Assembly: GCF_000317125.1 (NCBI RefSeq) | Contig: NC_019695.1 | Span: 4,080,336 to 4,144,335 of the forward strand | From: Chroococcidiopsis thermalis PCC 7203 | Lineage (GTDB): Bacteria; Cyanobacteriota; Cyanobacteriia; Cyanobacteriales; Chroococcidiopsidaceae | Length of the DNA stretch: 64,000 nt | Direction of reading: 5' to 3' | Shown: one piece after another, positions 9,995-18,222 of the stretch | Layout: each line of letters begins with the position of its first letter | Position numbering within the stretch: the first letter of the stretch is position 1 | The notes under the pieces: model-generated | The model's input: only the letters and a program-made list of their open reading frames with translations | Told to the model about the DNA's origin: nothing | Database searches by the model: none | Translations under genes and position numbers: made by a program

Positions 9995-10007
9995 GGAGTC
10001 GCGATCT

Positions 10008-10262
10008 ATGGATACCTATCAAGTGATGGATACTCTCAGAGCAATACTTACCGATTTAGGAATTCCAGAAGAGACACTGCATGAAAATACATTGTTACGC
10101 AAAGACTTACAGCTTGACTCCACTGAGACAGTAGAAATTGCTCTAGGACTGAAACGGGAGTTGGGAATCGGCGTGAAGCTGGAGACTCGGCAGGATATGA
10201 CGCTAGCTCAAGTCTGTCATCTGGTCGTAGCGGCAATGCCTGCTAGTACTGAATCTGGCTAG
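10008..10262 (+). CDS. Free-standing acyl/aryl carrier protein
   Basis: An 84-residue carrier protein with four predicted helices and the phosphopantetheine site in LRKDLQLDSTETVEIALG; the Ser of DST is the expected attachment point (about residue 39). GAGGAG precedes the ATG. It is followed by an AcpS-type transferase (35 bp) and then an adenylating enzyme, so the simplest reading is that salicylate, or another aryl acid, is activated by the enzyme at 10777 and carried on this protein, which then serves the first heterocyclization domain in trans. In yersiniabactin and pyochelin synthesis the aryl carrier is instead fused to the NRPS. That this protein carries an aryl group is inference from context. 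Confidence 0.85.
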   Translation: MDTYQVMDTLRAILTDLGIPEETLHENTLLRKDLQLDSTETVEIALGLKRELGIGVKLETRQDMTLAQVCHLVVAAMPASTESG

Positions 10263-10297
10263 TACAAGAAGGCAAGAGGCAGAAACAGAAGGGAAAA

Positions 10298-10711
10298 ATG
10301 TACGTAGAATCAGAACTGACAGATGGAGTTGTGGGACTTGGTATAGATATTGCCTCAATTCACCGAATTGCCAAATTCATCGATCGCTACGATCGCGAAA
10401 CTTTACTAATGTTGTTCACTCCTACAGAAATAGAGCGTTGCCAATCGAATTGCGATCGCGATCGGTCTTATGCAATTTGCTTTGCGACTAAAGAGGCTGT
10501 AGGAAAGGCGCTAGGTACTGGACTAGTTGGAATTGATTGGAATGAAATTGAAGCAAATATTACTCATAACAAGATCGCGATCGCTCTTTATGGCAAGGCA
10601 AGAATGCAAGCGATCGAACGAGGTATACAAACATGGATAGCTCAGTGGTTGTGTTGGGATGACCACATACTCGTTCATGTGCTTGCTTATTCAGAAGCGA
10701 GTCGTGAGTAA
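10298..10711 (+). CDS. 4'-phosphopantetheinyl transferase, AcpS type
   Basis: A 137-residue AcpS-family enzyme that moves the phosphopantetheine arm of CoA onto carrier proteins. It keeps the Mg-binding Asp in VGLGIDIASIHRI (Asp17) and the catalytic Glu in FATKEAVGKALGTG (Glu66), the two residues that define the family. AGAAGGGA precedes the ATG. It lies between the free carrier protein and the adenylating enzyme and probably serves the cluster's carriers, although AcpS-type enzymes usually prefer ACPs; NRPS carriers normally need an Sfp-type enzyme, which is not visible in this window. Confidence 0.88.
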   Translation: MYVESELTDGVVGLGIDIASIHRIAKFIDRYDRETLLMLFTPTEIERCQSNCDRDRSYAICFATKEAVGKALGTGLVGIDWNEIEANITHNKIAIALYGKARMQAIERGIQTWIAQWLCWDDHILVHVLAYSEASRE

Positions 10712-10776
10712 CAAACTCGATTAGCTTTAATTAGAAGAATGCAGCAACAATTTGCAATTAGCAGAAATTGTAGAGG

Positions 10777-12354
10777 ATGAGAAATAAAATGAGCGAGATT
10801 ACAGAGCAATTACCCGAAATATTTAATGTAGCGGCTTATTTCTTAGAGAGAAACCTAGCAGAAGAATATAGTAAAAGAACAGCTTTTTACTACCAAGGCA
10901 AGGCATACACTTATACTGAATTGAATAGCTACGTGCGGCGCGCGGCTCAATTCTTTTCTAATTTGAATCTGGAACAAGAAAATCGCGTTGCTATTTTATT
11001 ACCAGATATGCCGGAGTTTATCTTCGCATTTTGGGGTGCAATTTGGCTAGGGGTAGTGCCAGTACCAATTAACACTAGTTGTACCGTTGACGACATTCGG
11101 TATATCTTGAAAGACTCACGCGCTAAGGTCTTGTTAACTACTAAAGAATGGCAAGAGAAATTAACTCCCATCCAGTCTCAATTCTTGCATGATGTTCTGC
11201 TGGTCAATGGAGAGCGATCGTTTATTTCTCTAATTACTGAACAAGATAAACTACAATCTTGTGCTGAAACATCGAAAGACGAAGCAGCTTTCTGGCTTTA
11301 CACTTCTGGGAGTACGGGTAAACCAAAAGGTGTAGTTCACGCACATCAGAGTATGGTAGTTTGTGCAGAACAGTACGGTAAAACTATCCTTGGCTTACAC
11401 AAAGATGACATTGCGTACTCAGTTGCTAAAATGCCTTTTGCTTATGGTTTAGGAAATACTTTATATATGCCAATGGCAGTTGGAGCAGCTGCTGTTTTAT
11501 CTGATGCTAACAGCATTTTTGATATTATCTCCGATCTGCAATCCTATCGACCTACAGTTTTGTTTGGCATTCCTAGCGTTTATGCTGGCATTTTGAACGT
11601 ACACGAAATTTCTCCCCTCGATGTTTCTTCTTTGCGTTTGTGCGTATCTGCTGCCGAGCAATTGCCTAAAAGTATCTGGCAAAAATGGTCGGCAACTTAT
11701 AACCGCGAAATTTGTGAGGGAATTGGCACTACTGAATTTTTGCACATCTTTCTTTCCAATCGAATTGGGGAGTGTAAACCTGGTTGTTCTGGTCGCTCTG
11801 TTGCTGGTTATGATGTTCAAATTGTGGATGAAAATGGTTCTCTTTGCCCTCCTGGAAAAATAGGCAATCTACAAGTCAGTGGAGAGAGCTTGATGTTGGG
11901 GTATTGGAATCGATTGCAGCAGACACGACAAGCGATTTACGGCAGTACTATGCGAACTGGAGATAAATATTTACGCGATGCAGATGGATATTTCTGGTTT
12001 ATGGGGCGTAAGGACGAACTTTTTAAAGTCAATGGACAGTGGATTTCCCCGCTAGAAATTGAGGATGTTTTACATCAGCATCCTCAAATTTTTGAGGTAG
12101 CAGTAGTTCCTGAGTCCGATAATGGAGAACAATTAACTCAAGTTGTTGCTTATATCACTCTCAAACTAGGGCAAACACCTGAATCGGAAATAGAACAGAG
12201 CATTCGTAAATTTGCTAAACAGAATTTACCTCATTTCAAGGCTCCAAAAACTATTCATTTTGTGGAAGAATTGCCACGTACTTCAACTGGCAAAATTCAT
12301 CGTCAGTTATTAAAGAAAAGCCTAAGCTTGTCTGGGCAAGCAAGTATAAATTAG
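10777..12354 (+). CDS. AMP-dependent aryl acid ligase, benzoate-CoA-ligase-like
   Basis: A 525-residue ANL-superfamily enzyme with the phosphate loop YTSGSTGKPKGVVHAH, the A5 region GIGTTEFLHIF, the hinge TGDKYLRDADGYFWFMGRKDE and the catalytic Lys region PRTSTGKIHRQ. The segment MPFAYGLGNTLYMPMAVGA is characteristic of benzoate-CoA ligases and not of the DhbE/YbtE aryl-AMP ligases of siderophore pathways. Next to a salicylate synthase and a free carrier protein it most likely activates salicylate as the adenylate and loads the carrier at 10008 directly. A CoA intermediate cannot be excluded. An ATG at 10789 with AGAGGATGAG upstream is the better start; the longer form begins at 10777. Confidence 0.85.
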   Translation: MRNKMSEITEQLPEIFNVAAYFLERNLAEEYSKRTAFYYQGKAYTYTELNSYVRRAAQFFSNLNLEQENRVAILLPDMPEFIFAFWGAIWLGVVPVPINTSCTVDDIRYILKDSRAKVLLTTKEWQEKLTPIQSQFLHDVLLVNGERSFISLITEQDKLQSCAETSKDEAAFWLYTSGSTGKPKGVVHAHQSMVVCAEQYGKTILGLHKDDIAYSVAKMPFAYGLGNTLYMPMAVGAAAVLSDANSIFDIISDLQSYRPTVLFGIPSVYAGILNVHEISPLDVSSLRLCVSAAEQLPKSIWQKWSATYNREICEGIGTTEFLHIFLSNRIGECKPGCSGRSVAGYDVQIVDENGSLCPPGKIGNLQVSGESLMLGYWNRLQQTRQAIYGSTMRTGDKYLRDADGYFWFMGRKDELFKVNGQWISPLEIEDVLHQHPQIFEVAVVPESDNGEQLTQVVAYITLKLGQTPESEIEQSIRKFAKQNLPHFKAPKTIHFVEELPRTSTGKIHRQLLKKSLSLSGQASIN

Positions 12355-12373
12355 AGCGAAAAGGAGACAGTGA

Positions 12374-13696
12374 ATGGCAACAGAATTAGAAACTGCGATC
12401 GCATATCGTGAAATATTCATACCTGGTAAACGTTCTCACATTGAGGTTTTACAAAATCTCCTGAAAGCTGGTATCTTTTCCAAATATGTGATGTATGAAG
12501 GAAAAAATGAAGTCAGAATAGCTGGTAACGAGATAGCTAAAGTATCGGTCAGTCAGGAGATTGTTTCAATAGAAGGTTTAGGAAAACATTATTCCGAACC
12601 AGTTAAAGATCCTTTCCAACAGGTAAAGCAACTACTTGCGTCCTTACCAATTAAAAATTGGACGGCATATGGTTACATAGCATTTGATATCGCTCGTTTT
12701 TATTCTTCTTACTCCAAAGCAATCGAGCAAGCACTGCTTTATTTTCTAATTCCAGAAATAGAACTTCGTTGCACGGAAGAAGGAATATATGTTAAAAGTA
12801 CTAGTTCTTTAGAGTTAGTCCAAGAAGCTTTGTCGAGCGAGTATCAACCAATCGATTACGTCCCAGTATCTTTAGCAGCTAACTTTGGCGATCGCGAAAT
12901 TTATCAGCAGCACGTTGACACTCTTACTCAAGCCATTCAACGCACCGAGTTGCAAAAGGCGATTATTTCTCGTTCCATGAAAATCGATGGCGATCTCGAT
13001 GTACTTGGGACTTATATTGTTGGATCTAGAGTCAATAATGCAGTGCGATCGTACTGTTTAAACTTAGGAGACGTGCGAGCAGTTGGCTTTAGTCCCGAAA
13101 TCCTGATGGAAGTTAATCGAGATGGTTTTGTGACAACAAATCCACTAGCAGGAACGCGACCGCGTGGTAAGAGTTTAGCAGAGGATAAACAGCTAAATGA
13201 TGAGTTGCTGCGAGATGCCAAAGAAGTCAAAGAGCATTCACTCTCAATTTGGCTAGCACAAAGAGAGATTGCTTCGCTTTGTTTACCTGAAACCGTACAA
13301 ATTTCTAATTTCATGGAGGTGAAAAAGTATCGATGCGTACAACATTTATCATCTCAAGTTGGCGGTTGTCTCAAGCCAGAGCATACTTTGTGGGATGCTT
13401 TGAAGGTTTTATTTCCTGGAATTACAGTTTCTGGAATCGATAAAGCACAAGCTTTAGAGTGGATCGATCGCCTAGAAGACGAACCCAGAGGTATCTATGC
13501 TGGAGGTATTGGTTGGGTAGATAGCAATAATACGGCAGATTTAGCGATCGCCATTCGCTCAGTTTACCAGTACGGTAACAGTATCTATTTAAATGCTGGA
13601 GCTGGAATTGTGGCGGAATCAGTACCTCAAAGAGAGTACATCGAGTCCGTTAACAAAATGAACACCATGTTGACCAATCTTGTTTTGCATTCGTAA
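12374..13696 (+). CDS. Salicylate synthase (Irp9/YbtS/MbtI family)
   Basis: A 440-residue chorismate-utilising enzyme of the MST family that converts chorismate through isochorismate to salicylate and pyruvate. Expected features are present: the general-base Lys in LQKAIISRS (about Lys195), AGTRPRG (about 257-263), the Glu of KEVKEHSL, the VQHLSSQV motif with its His, FPGITVSGIDK, and the C-terminal GIYAGGIGWV and AIRSVYQYG stretches. The length equals the single-protein salicylate synthases Irp9, YbtS and MbtI and excludes a two-enzyme PchA/PchB route here. It starts 19 bp after the ligase gene behind AAAGGAG. It is the strongest single indicator that the product is salicylate-capped. Confidence 0.93.
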   Translation: MATELETAIAYREIFIPGKRSHIEVLQNLLKAGIFSKYVMYEGKNEVRIAGNEIAKVSVSQEIVSIEGLGKHYSEPVKDPFQQVKQLLASLPIKNWTAYGYIAFDIARFYSSYSKAIEQALLYFLIPEIELRCTEEGIYVKSTSSLELVQEALSSEYQPIDYVPVSLAANFGDREIYQQHVDTLTQAIQRTELQKAIISRSMKIDGDLDVLGTYIVGSRVNNAVRSYCLNLGDVRAVGFSPEILMEVNRDGFVTTNPLAGTRPRGKSLAEDKQLNDELLRDAKEVKEHSLSIWLAQREIASLCLPETVQISNFMEVKKYRCVQHLSSQVGGCLKPEHTLWDALKVLFPGITVSGIDKAQALEWIDRLEDEPRGIYAGGIGWVDSNNTADLAIAIRSVYQYGNSIYLNAGAGIVAESVPQREYIESVNKMNTMLTNLVLHS

Positions 13697-13782
13697 TCAA
13701 AGCGAACGAGATCGAGATAAAAGCTGAGAATTTAGAAGATGACAATATCCTGTCAAAATTACCCATCTCTGAGCTTGAAACT

Positions 13783-14202
13783 TTGTACATCGTCGGTCAC
13801 AGCTTAAAAATTGTAGAAACCAGACGGATTGCAAAGCTAATGGAACGATTGGGAGCGAGATTTGAAACTCAACGATTCACCCCTACAGAGCTGAATGTCA
13901 TTGAATCTAACGTTAAACGTATCCAGTACCTTACAGGTCGTTTTGCAACTAAGGAAGCGATTCTTACAGTTCTGGGTCAAGGATGGAGTCAGGGTATTTC
14001 ATGGTTAGATATTGAGGTGCAGCGAATGCCAACAGGTGAACCTTCCGTTGTCTTGTATGGTAATTGTCAAAAGATTGCGACAAAGCTTGGGATTAGAAAG
14101 TGGCTAATCAGCATCAGCCATGTGTCATCTTGTGCCGCAGCTTGCGCGATCGCTCTTGGTACAGGTTCAGAACCCGTTACTCCTAAAACTAGCGTGTCAT
14201 GA
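13783..14202 (+). CDS. AcpS-like protein with the metal Asp replaced by Lys
   Basis: A 139-residue member of the phosphopantetheinyl transferase superfamily. The Glu of RFATKEAILTVLGQG is at the E. coli AcpS position (Glu58), but the N-terminal motif reads IVGHSLKIVETRRI where active enzymes have GxGTDIVEI, so the Mg-binding Asp aligns with Lys9. The C-terminal strand SISHVSSCAAACAIA fits the fold. It may be a chaperone-like or altered-metal paralogue working with the intact AcpS at 10298. No ATG is available: TTG 13783 is used, and the frame stays open upstream back into the salicylate synthase gene. Its 3' end overlaps the next gene by ATGA. Confidence 0.7.
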   Translation: MYIVGHSLKIVETRRIAKLMERLGARFETQRFTPTELNVIESNVKRIQYLTGRFATKEAILTVLGQGWSQGISWLDIEVQRMPTGEPSVVLYGNCQKIATKLGIRKWLISISHVSSCAAACAIALGTGSEPVTPKTSVS

Positions 14203-14879
14203 GACAAATCACAGAGATTCTGTCTGCATTAGCAGTTGATTTTTGCGTCATTTTTGAGCGCGACCCAGCAGCCAATAACTGGTTAGAGACACTGTTTTGC
14301 TACCCTGGTTTTCAGGCTTTATTATTCTATCGCATTGCTCATTGGCTTCAGCAGCAAGGTATTCTGTTTATCCCTCGCTTTTGCTCTCATATAGCTCGGT
14401 TTTTGACTGGAATTGAGATTCACCCTAGCGCAGTCATTGGCAAAGGAGTATTTATCGACCACGGTATGGGAGTTGTAATTGGGGAAACAGCAATTGTTGG
14501 TGATTATGCCTTAATCTATCAAGGAGTGACTCTTGGCGGCACTGGTAAGGAGAGTGGCAAACGCCACCCTACTTTGGGAGAAAACATTGTTGTTGGCGCT
14601 GGTGCAAAAGTGTTGGGGAACATCCAAATTGGTAACAATGTCCGCATTGGAGCTGGTTCGGTGGTATTGCAAAATATTCCTGATAGTTGTACTGTAGTGG
14701 GTGTACCTGGTCGGATTGTTTGCCAAGCTGGAGTCAAGCTAGAACCCCTTGCCCACGATCGCCTTCCAGATGTCCTGCTAGAGGAAATTCAAGCTTTAAT
14801 CGCCCGCATAGAAGTACTGGAAACACAGCTTCGATCTGTACCAACTCTCTCGTATAGCACTGGAAGAGTAGACGGTTAG
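14199..14879 (+). CDS. cysE: Serine O-acetyltransferase
   Basis: A 226-residue left-handed beta-helix acetyltransferase. N-terminal helices (VDFCVIFERDPAANN, CYPGFQALLFYRIAHWL) lead into hexapeptide repeats with the CysE signatures IEIHPSAVIGKGVFIDHG, VVIGETA and YQGVTLGGTGKESGKRHP, and VVGVPGRIV near the end. It makes O-acetylserine, the direct precursor of cysteine. It is translationally coupled to the preceding gene (ATGA overlap), so it belongs to this operon and is not a housekeeping copy placed by chance. The assembly line downstream consumes four cysteines per molecule, which explains a dedicated precursor enzyme (inference). Confidence 0.92.
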   Translation: MRQITEILSALAVDFCVIFERDPAANNWLETLFCYPGFQALLFYRIAHWLQQQGILFIPRFCSHIARFLTGIEIHPSAVIGKGVFIDHGMGVVIGETAIVGDYALIYQGVTLGGTGKESGKRHPTLGENIVVGAGAKVLGNIQIGNNVRIGAGSVVLQNIPDSCTVVGVPGRIVCQAGVKLEPLAHDRLPDVLLEEIQALIARIEVLETQLRSVPTLSYSTGRVDG

Positions 14880-14881
14880 CG

Positions 14882-14901
14882 GTTGACTGTTGAGAGTCAA
14901 C
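14882..14901 (+). terminator. Small hairpin between cysE-like and KASIII-ACP genes
   Basis: GTTGACT and AGTCAAC form a 7-bp stem with a 6-nt loop just after the stop codon. No T-run follows, so it is at best a processing or attenuation hairpin and not a classical terminator. Confidence 0.3.
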
Positions 14902-14944
14902 GTTCGCGCCATGCATTCCGTAATGACTGTGAAACTCAATCGCC

Positions 14945-16498
14945 ATGAAACAACGTTCTGTCACGATCCACCATCCTGTGGGCATTCGTTCGCTCGCAGT
15001 TAGCTTTCCCAGCACCATTCGGACAAACGATTATTGGCTGGCGAAGTATCCCCAGTTGGCTAAAGTTGAGCCAAGACGAGCTAGACAGCAGAGGCATAGT
15101 CCTACCTCTGACACTTTTACCAATAATGGGCTAGATATTTGGTCGCAAGCAGTAGCGCCCTACTTAGCCGATCCTTTTCGGGGAAATGTCGAGCGGCGGG
15201 TACTGGGTGCAGACGAGTCAGCACTAACGCTAGAGGTTCGTGCTGCTAGAGAAGCATTGACAGCAGCAAATCTTGCTCCAACGGAAGTTGAGTTAGCGAT
15301 CGCTTCTTCTCTTTTCTCCGAACAGATTACTCCTGGTCATGCCACCTACCTTGCCCAACAGTTAGAATTACACTGCCCTGCATGGAATCTAGAATCGACT
15401 TGCTCTAGCGCCTTAGTAGCGCTGCAAAATGCTTGTGCTTTGGTGCAAGCAGGAGCTTATCGCAACGTACTAGTCATTGTTTCGCAAATTGGTTCTCAGG
15501 CGGTTGCAGAGGAAGATACTCTTTCACGATCGATGGGTGACGGTGCTGGAGCCTTCGTTGTCAGTTACCTTCAACCTCAGCAAGGCATCCTCGGTATGAA
15601 AATCGTTCCGACTACCTCAACTTGCGGTGCTTACTCGTATGAACTGGTAGCAGACGCACAGGGCAAGCCGCGCATCTGCACGCGAACGGGCGAAAACGCT
15701 AGTGCGCTTGCCGAAACAGCCGTGGATTTTGTCCGTACCTGCTGTAAAGGAGCTGTTGCTGCTGCCAATCTCACCCTCGATCGAATTGACTTTTTCGCTT
15801 TCAATGCGCCTACAGCCTGGTATACTAGCGTGTGTGCGCGAGCTTTAGATATCCCTCCAGAACGCACGATCGATCTTTACCCTCGATATGCAAATATTGG
15901 TTCAGTCTTGCCTCTAGCGAACCTGTACCATGCCGCACAAGAGGGTAAGATTCGGGAAAACGATCTTGTTCTTGTCTACACTAATGGAGCGGCAGCTACA
16001 GCAGCAGCTACAGTCATGCGTTGGGGCGATGTGGCGTTAGGTGCGGCTCCAACTCCCCCGATCGACGTGACTCACACAAATTTGGTTCTTTGGCATGACA
16101 GCAATCTAGATAGAGACAATCGGCTTGTCGTTAGCAACGAGAAATTAGTTGGTTTATCCAGAGAAACCTTGTTGGCTACAAAATCAGCCCAACGACATCA
16201 GATATTACAATCTTATGTTTTAGAGTGGTTGGCTCATTCACTCCAACTGCCATTGACTCAACTCAACCCACAACAATCACTTGTCTCGTTACTCGATTCT
16301 TTACTAGCTGTGGCACTCAAAAGCCGAATTGAGTCCGATCTTGCAGTGCGAGTGCCAATGGAGAAATTTATCGGGAACAACACCATAGCTCATCTAGCTG
16401 AATTTGTGCTGTACCAATTAGCTTTAACAGATTTAGTTACCTCAAAACCAATTGTCGCCACAGAGGGCAATGAAAAGAGAGAGCAATTGAGCATCTAA
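14945..16498 (+). CDS. KASIII-like ketosynthase fused to an acyl carrier protein
   Basis: A 517-residue fusion. Residues 1-360 have the KASIII thiolase fold with the nucleophile Cys153 in ESTCSSALVALQNA and Asn317 in YANIGSVLPLANL. The His of the family's 'HQAN' motif is replaced by Asn287 (FAFNAPTAWYT). Decarboxylating KASIII enzymes need Cys-His-Asn, so this one more likely transfers or condenses acyl groups without decarboxylation, as the CerJ/DpsC-like branch does. Residues 405-500 form a carrier domain with Ser452 in LLDSLLAVALK. The fusion implies that the acyl group is passed between its own Cys and its own carrier. Candidate roles are starter loading or an aryl/acyl transfer to the first NRPS module. 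Start ATG 14945. Confidence 0.8.
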   Translation: MKQRSVTIHHPVGIRSLAVSFPSTIRTNDYWLAKYPQLAKVEPRRARQQRHSPTSDTFTNNGLDIWSQAVAPYLADPFRGNVERRVLGADESALTLEVRAAREALTAANLAPTEVELAIASSLFSEQITPGHATYLAQQLELHCPAWNLESTCSSALVALQNACALVQAGAYRNVLVIVSQIGSQAVAEEDTLSRSMGDGAGAFVVSYLQPQQGILGMKIVPTTSTCGAYSYELVADAQGKPRICTRTGENASALAETAVDFVRTCCKGAVAAANLTLDRIDFFAFNAPTAWYTSVCARALDIPPERTIDLYPRYANIGSVLPLANLYHAAQEGKIRENDLVLVYTNGAAATAAATVMRWGDVALGAAPTPPIDVTHTNLVLWHDSNLDRDNRLVVSNEKLVGLSRETLLATKSAQRHQILQSYVLEWLAHSLQLPLTQLNPQQSLVSLLDSLLAVALKSRIESDLAVRVPMEKFIGNNTIAHLAEFVLYQLALTDLVTSKPIVATEGNEKREQLSI

Positions 16499-16550
16499 AT
16501 CAATTGTGTTGAATTGAAATTAATATTAGCCAAATGAGAGAAAACCCGTC

Positions 16551-18212
16551 ATGAGCTATAACGGCAATAAACAATTTGATGTCATTATTCTGGGTTCTGG
16601 ACTTGCAGGTTCGATTTTGGCGACTATTTTAGCAAGACATAATATTCGAGTTTTGACGATTGACAAAGGTACTCATCCTAGATTTGCGATTGGAGAAGCA
16701 ATGACTCCCGATACAGATCTTATGATGAGTATTTTGAGTTATAAATATTCCGTGCCAGAAATCTCATACCTGAGTTCTTTTGAGAATATCTGTAACCATA
16801 TCTCACCTTCTGCCTGTGGATTAAAGCGTTCTTTCAATTTCGTATACCATCGCGAAGGAGAAGAACAAACTTTGCAGGAAGCTAACAAAGTTGGCGTTCA
16901 CCCTAGCAGCCATCTATTTCGCCAAGATATAGACCAATACATGGCAAAAGTTGCCGTAAACTATGGAGCTAAAATTTTAGAAAATACGAAAGTTACAGAT
17001 ATAAAAATAGATTTGCATACAGGAGTTGAAGTTGAAATTGAAAATGGCACTTCGTTCAACGCTAACTATTTAGTTGATGCTAGCGGTCATAATTCTTTAC
17101 TGAGCCGTAAGTTAGAGTTGCAAGAAAATCCAACTCGATATAAAACGCATTCAAGAAGTATTTTCACTCACATGGTAGGTGTGAAAAAATATGATGATTG
17201 CGTATCATCTGTGAGAGTAAGTCAAGATAACTTACTATGGCATCAAGGTACTCTGCATCATGTATTTGATGGTGGGTGGATGTGGGTAATTCCATTCAAT
17301 AATCACGCTCGCTCGACTAACCCAATATGTAGCGTAGGATTGAACTTTGATTCTAGGCGCTTTCCTAAAACTGATGTATCTCCCGAACAGGAGTTTCAAA
17401 ATTTTCTAGCACGATTTCCTAGTATTGCCAATCAGTTTGAAGATGCTGAACCCGTGCGTAACTGGGTGTCAACAGATCGCTTGCAATATTCATCTCGTTC
17501 CTGTATGGGAGAAAGGTTTTATCTACTACCTCATGCAGCAGGATTTATTGATGCGCTCTATTCCTTTGGATTAGTCAATAGTTGTACGATTATTACTGCT
17601 TTAGCTGCTCGGATTATGAAAGCTCTAGCAGATAACGACTATTCCTCAGAGCATTTTGCCGATATTGAGTGTTTACAGCAAAAACTTTTTAATTACAATG
17701 ATAACTTAGTAAACTGTTCGTATATTGCTTTTTCTAACTTTAATCTTTGGAATGCTTGGAGAAGAGTCTGGATACTGGGAAGCTTTGTGCGTCAGGCAAA
17801 AGCTGGTTTGAGAAAAAGGCTAAAGATTGCCGCAGGTAAAGGTAAAGAGTTAGCTAAAGATGATGAAAATTTAGATAGCCTAACCCCTAGTTATGAAGGG
17901 TTGGGAGAAAACTTTTTCCAAACAGCTACTGCAACAGTTGAAAAAGTGGAAGCAGGTTTACTATCTCCAGATGAAGCAGCCAGTCAATTAATGTCGGCAA
18001 TTAATTCAATAGATTTTCTACCTCCTAACTTTTGGCGCATGGCAGATCCTCTACAAAAAGATGTAGATATGGAATCCGAACTATTTAAATCTGAATATTC
18101 GCGCTTTTTGTCTTGGGTGAAAACTGCTAAAAAACCAGAGATTAAGAAATATTTTGACTACGATACAGAAGATTTGTTAGCTGCTGTCAAGTTAGCTACA
18201 GCTAGTAGATAG
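16551..18212 (+). CDS. FAD-dependent halogenase-like oxidoreductase
   Basis: A 553-residue flavoprotein. The N-terminal FAD loop is ILGSGLAGSILA; FAIGEAMTP follows as in flavin halogenases ('IGES..P'); Lys92 in CGLKRSFNFVYHREG is at about the place of the catalytic Lys region, and GGWMWVIPF (Trp243-Pro248) matches the halogenase signature WxWxIP. The remaining 200 residues include helical segments of unknown role. Such enzymes chlorinate or brominate aromatic rings, often on carrier-bound substrates; here the salicyl unit is the obvious candidate. A non-halogenating monooxygenase or dehydrogenase of the same superfamily remains possible. It ends 10 bp before the first NRPS gene. Confidence 0.68.
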   Translation: MSYNGNKQFDVIILGSGLAGSILATILARHNIRVLTIDKGTHPRFAIGEAMTPDTDLMMSILSYKYSVPEISYLSSFENICNHISPSACGLKRSFNFVYHREGEEQTLQEANKVGVHPSSHLFRQDIDQYMAKVAVNYGAKILENTKVTDIKIDLHTGVEVEIENGTSFNANYLVDASGHNSLLSRKLELQENPTRYKTHSRSIFTHMVGVKKYDDCVSSVRVSQDNLLWHQGTLHHVFDGGWMWVIPFNNHARSTNPICSVGLNFDSRRFPKTDVSPEQEFQNFLARFPSIANQFEDAEPVRNWVSTDRLQYSSRSCMGERFYLLPHAAGFIDALYSFGLVNSCTIITALAARIMKALADNDYSSEHFADIECLQQKLFNYNDNLVNCSYIAFSNFNLWNAWRRVWILGSFVRQAKAGLRKRLKIAAGKGKELAKDDENLDSLTPSYEGLGENFFQTATATVEKVEAGLLSPDEAASQLMSAINSIDFLPPNFWRMADPLQKDVDMESELFKSEYSRFLSWVKTAKKPEIKKYFDYDTEDLLAAVKLATASR

Positions 18213-18222
18213 GGGGGGAGAA

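Larger units (their letters stand above)
7991..10007. other. About 2.0 kb divergent control region without a convincing gene
   Basis: This stretch separates the minus-strand transport operon from the plus-strand biosynthetic genes. It is AT-rich, stop-dense and carries scattered HIP1 sites. Apart from a Fur-box-like site (8288-8304) and a weak small open frame near 9701-9994, I see no gene, RNA gene or intact repeat. No AraC-type regulator such as YbtA or PchR is present here. Confidence 0.6.

Noticed and set aside
12374-13696. Anthranilate or isochorismate synthase only
   Set aside because: Length and motifs (AGTRPRG, VTVSGIDK, GIYAGGIGWV) with the local context fit salicylate synthase better, and no separate isochorismate-pyruvate lyase is present.
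10298-14202. Two AcpS genes as a simple tandem duplication
   Set aside because: The proteins are too different over their whole length, including the metal motif.
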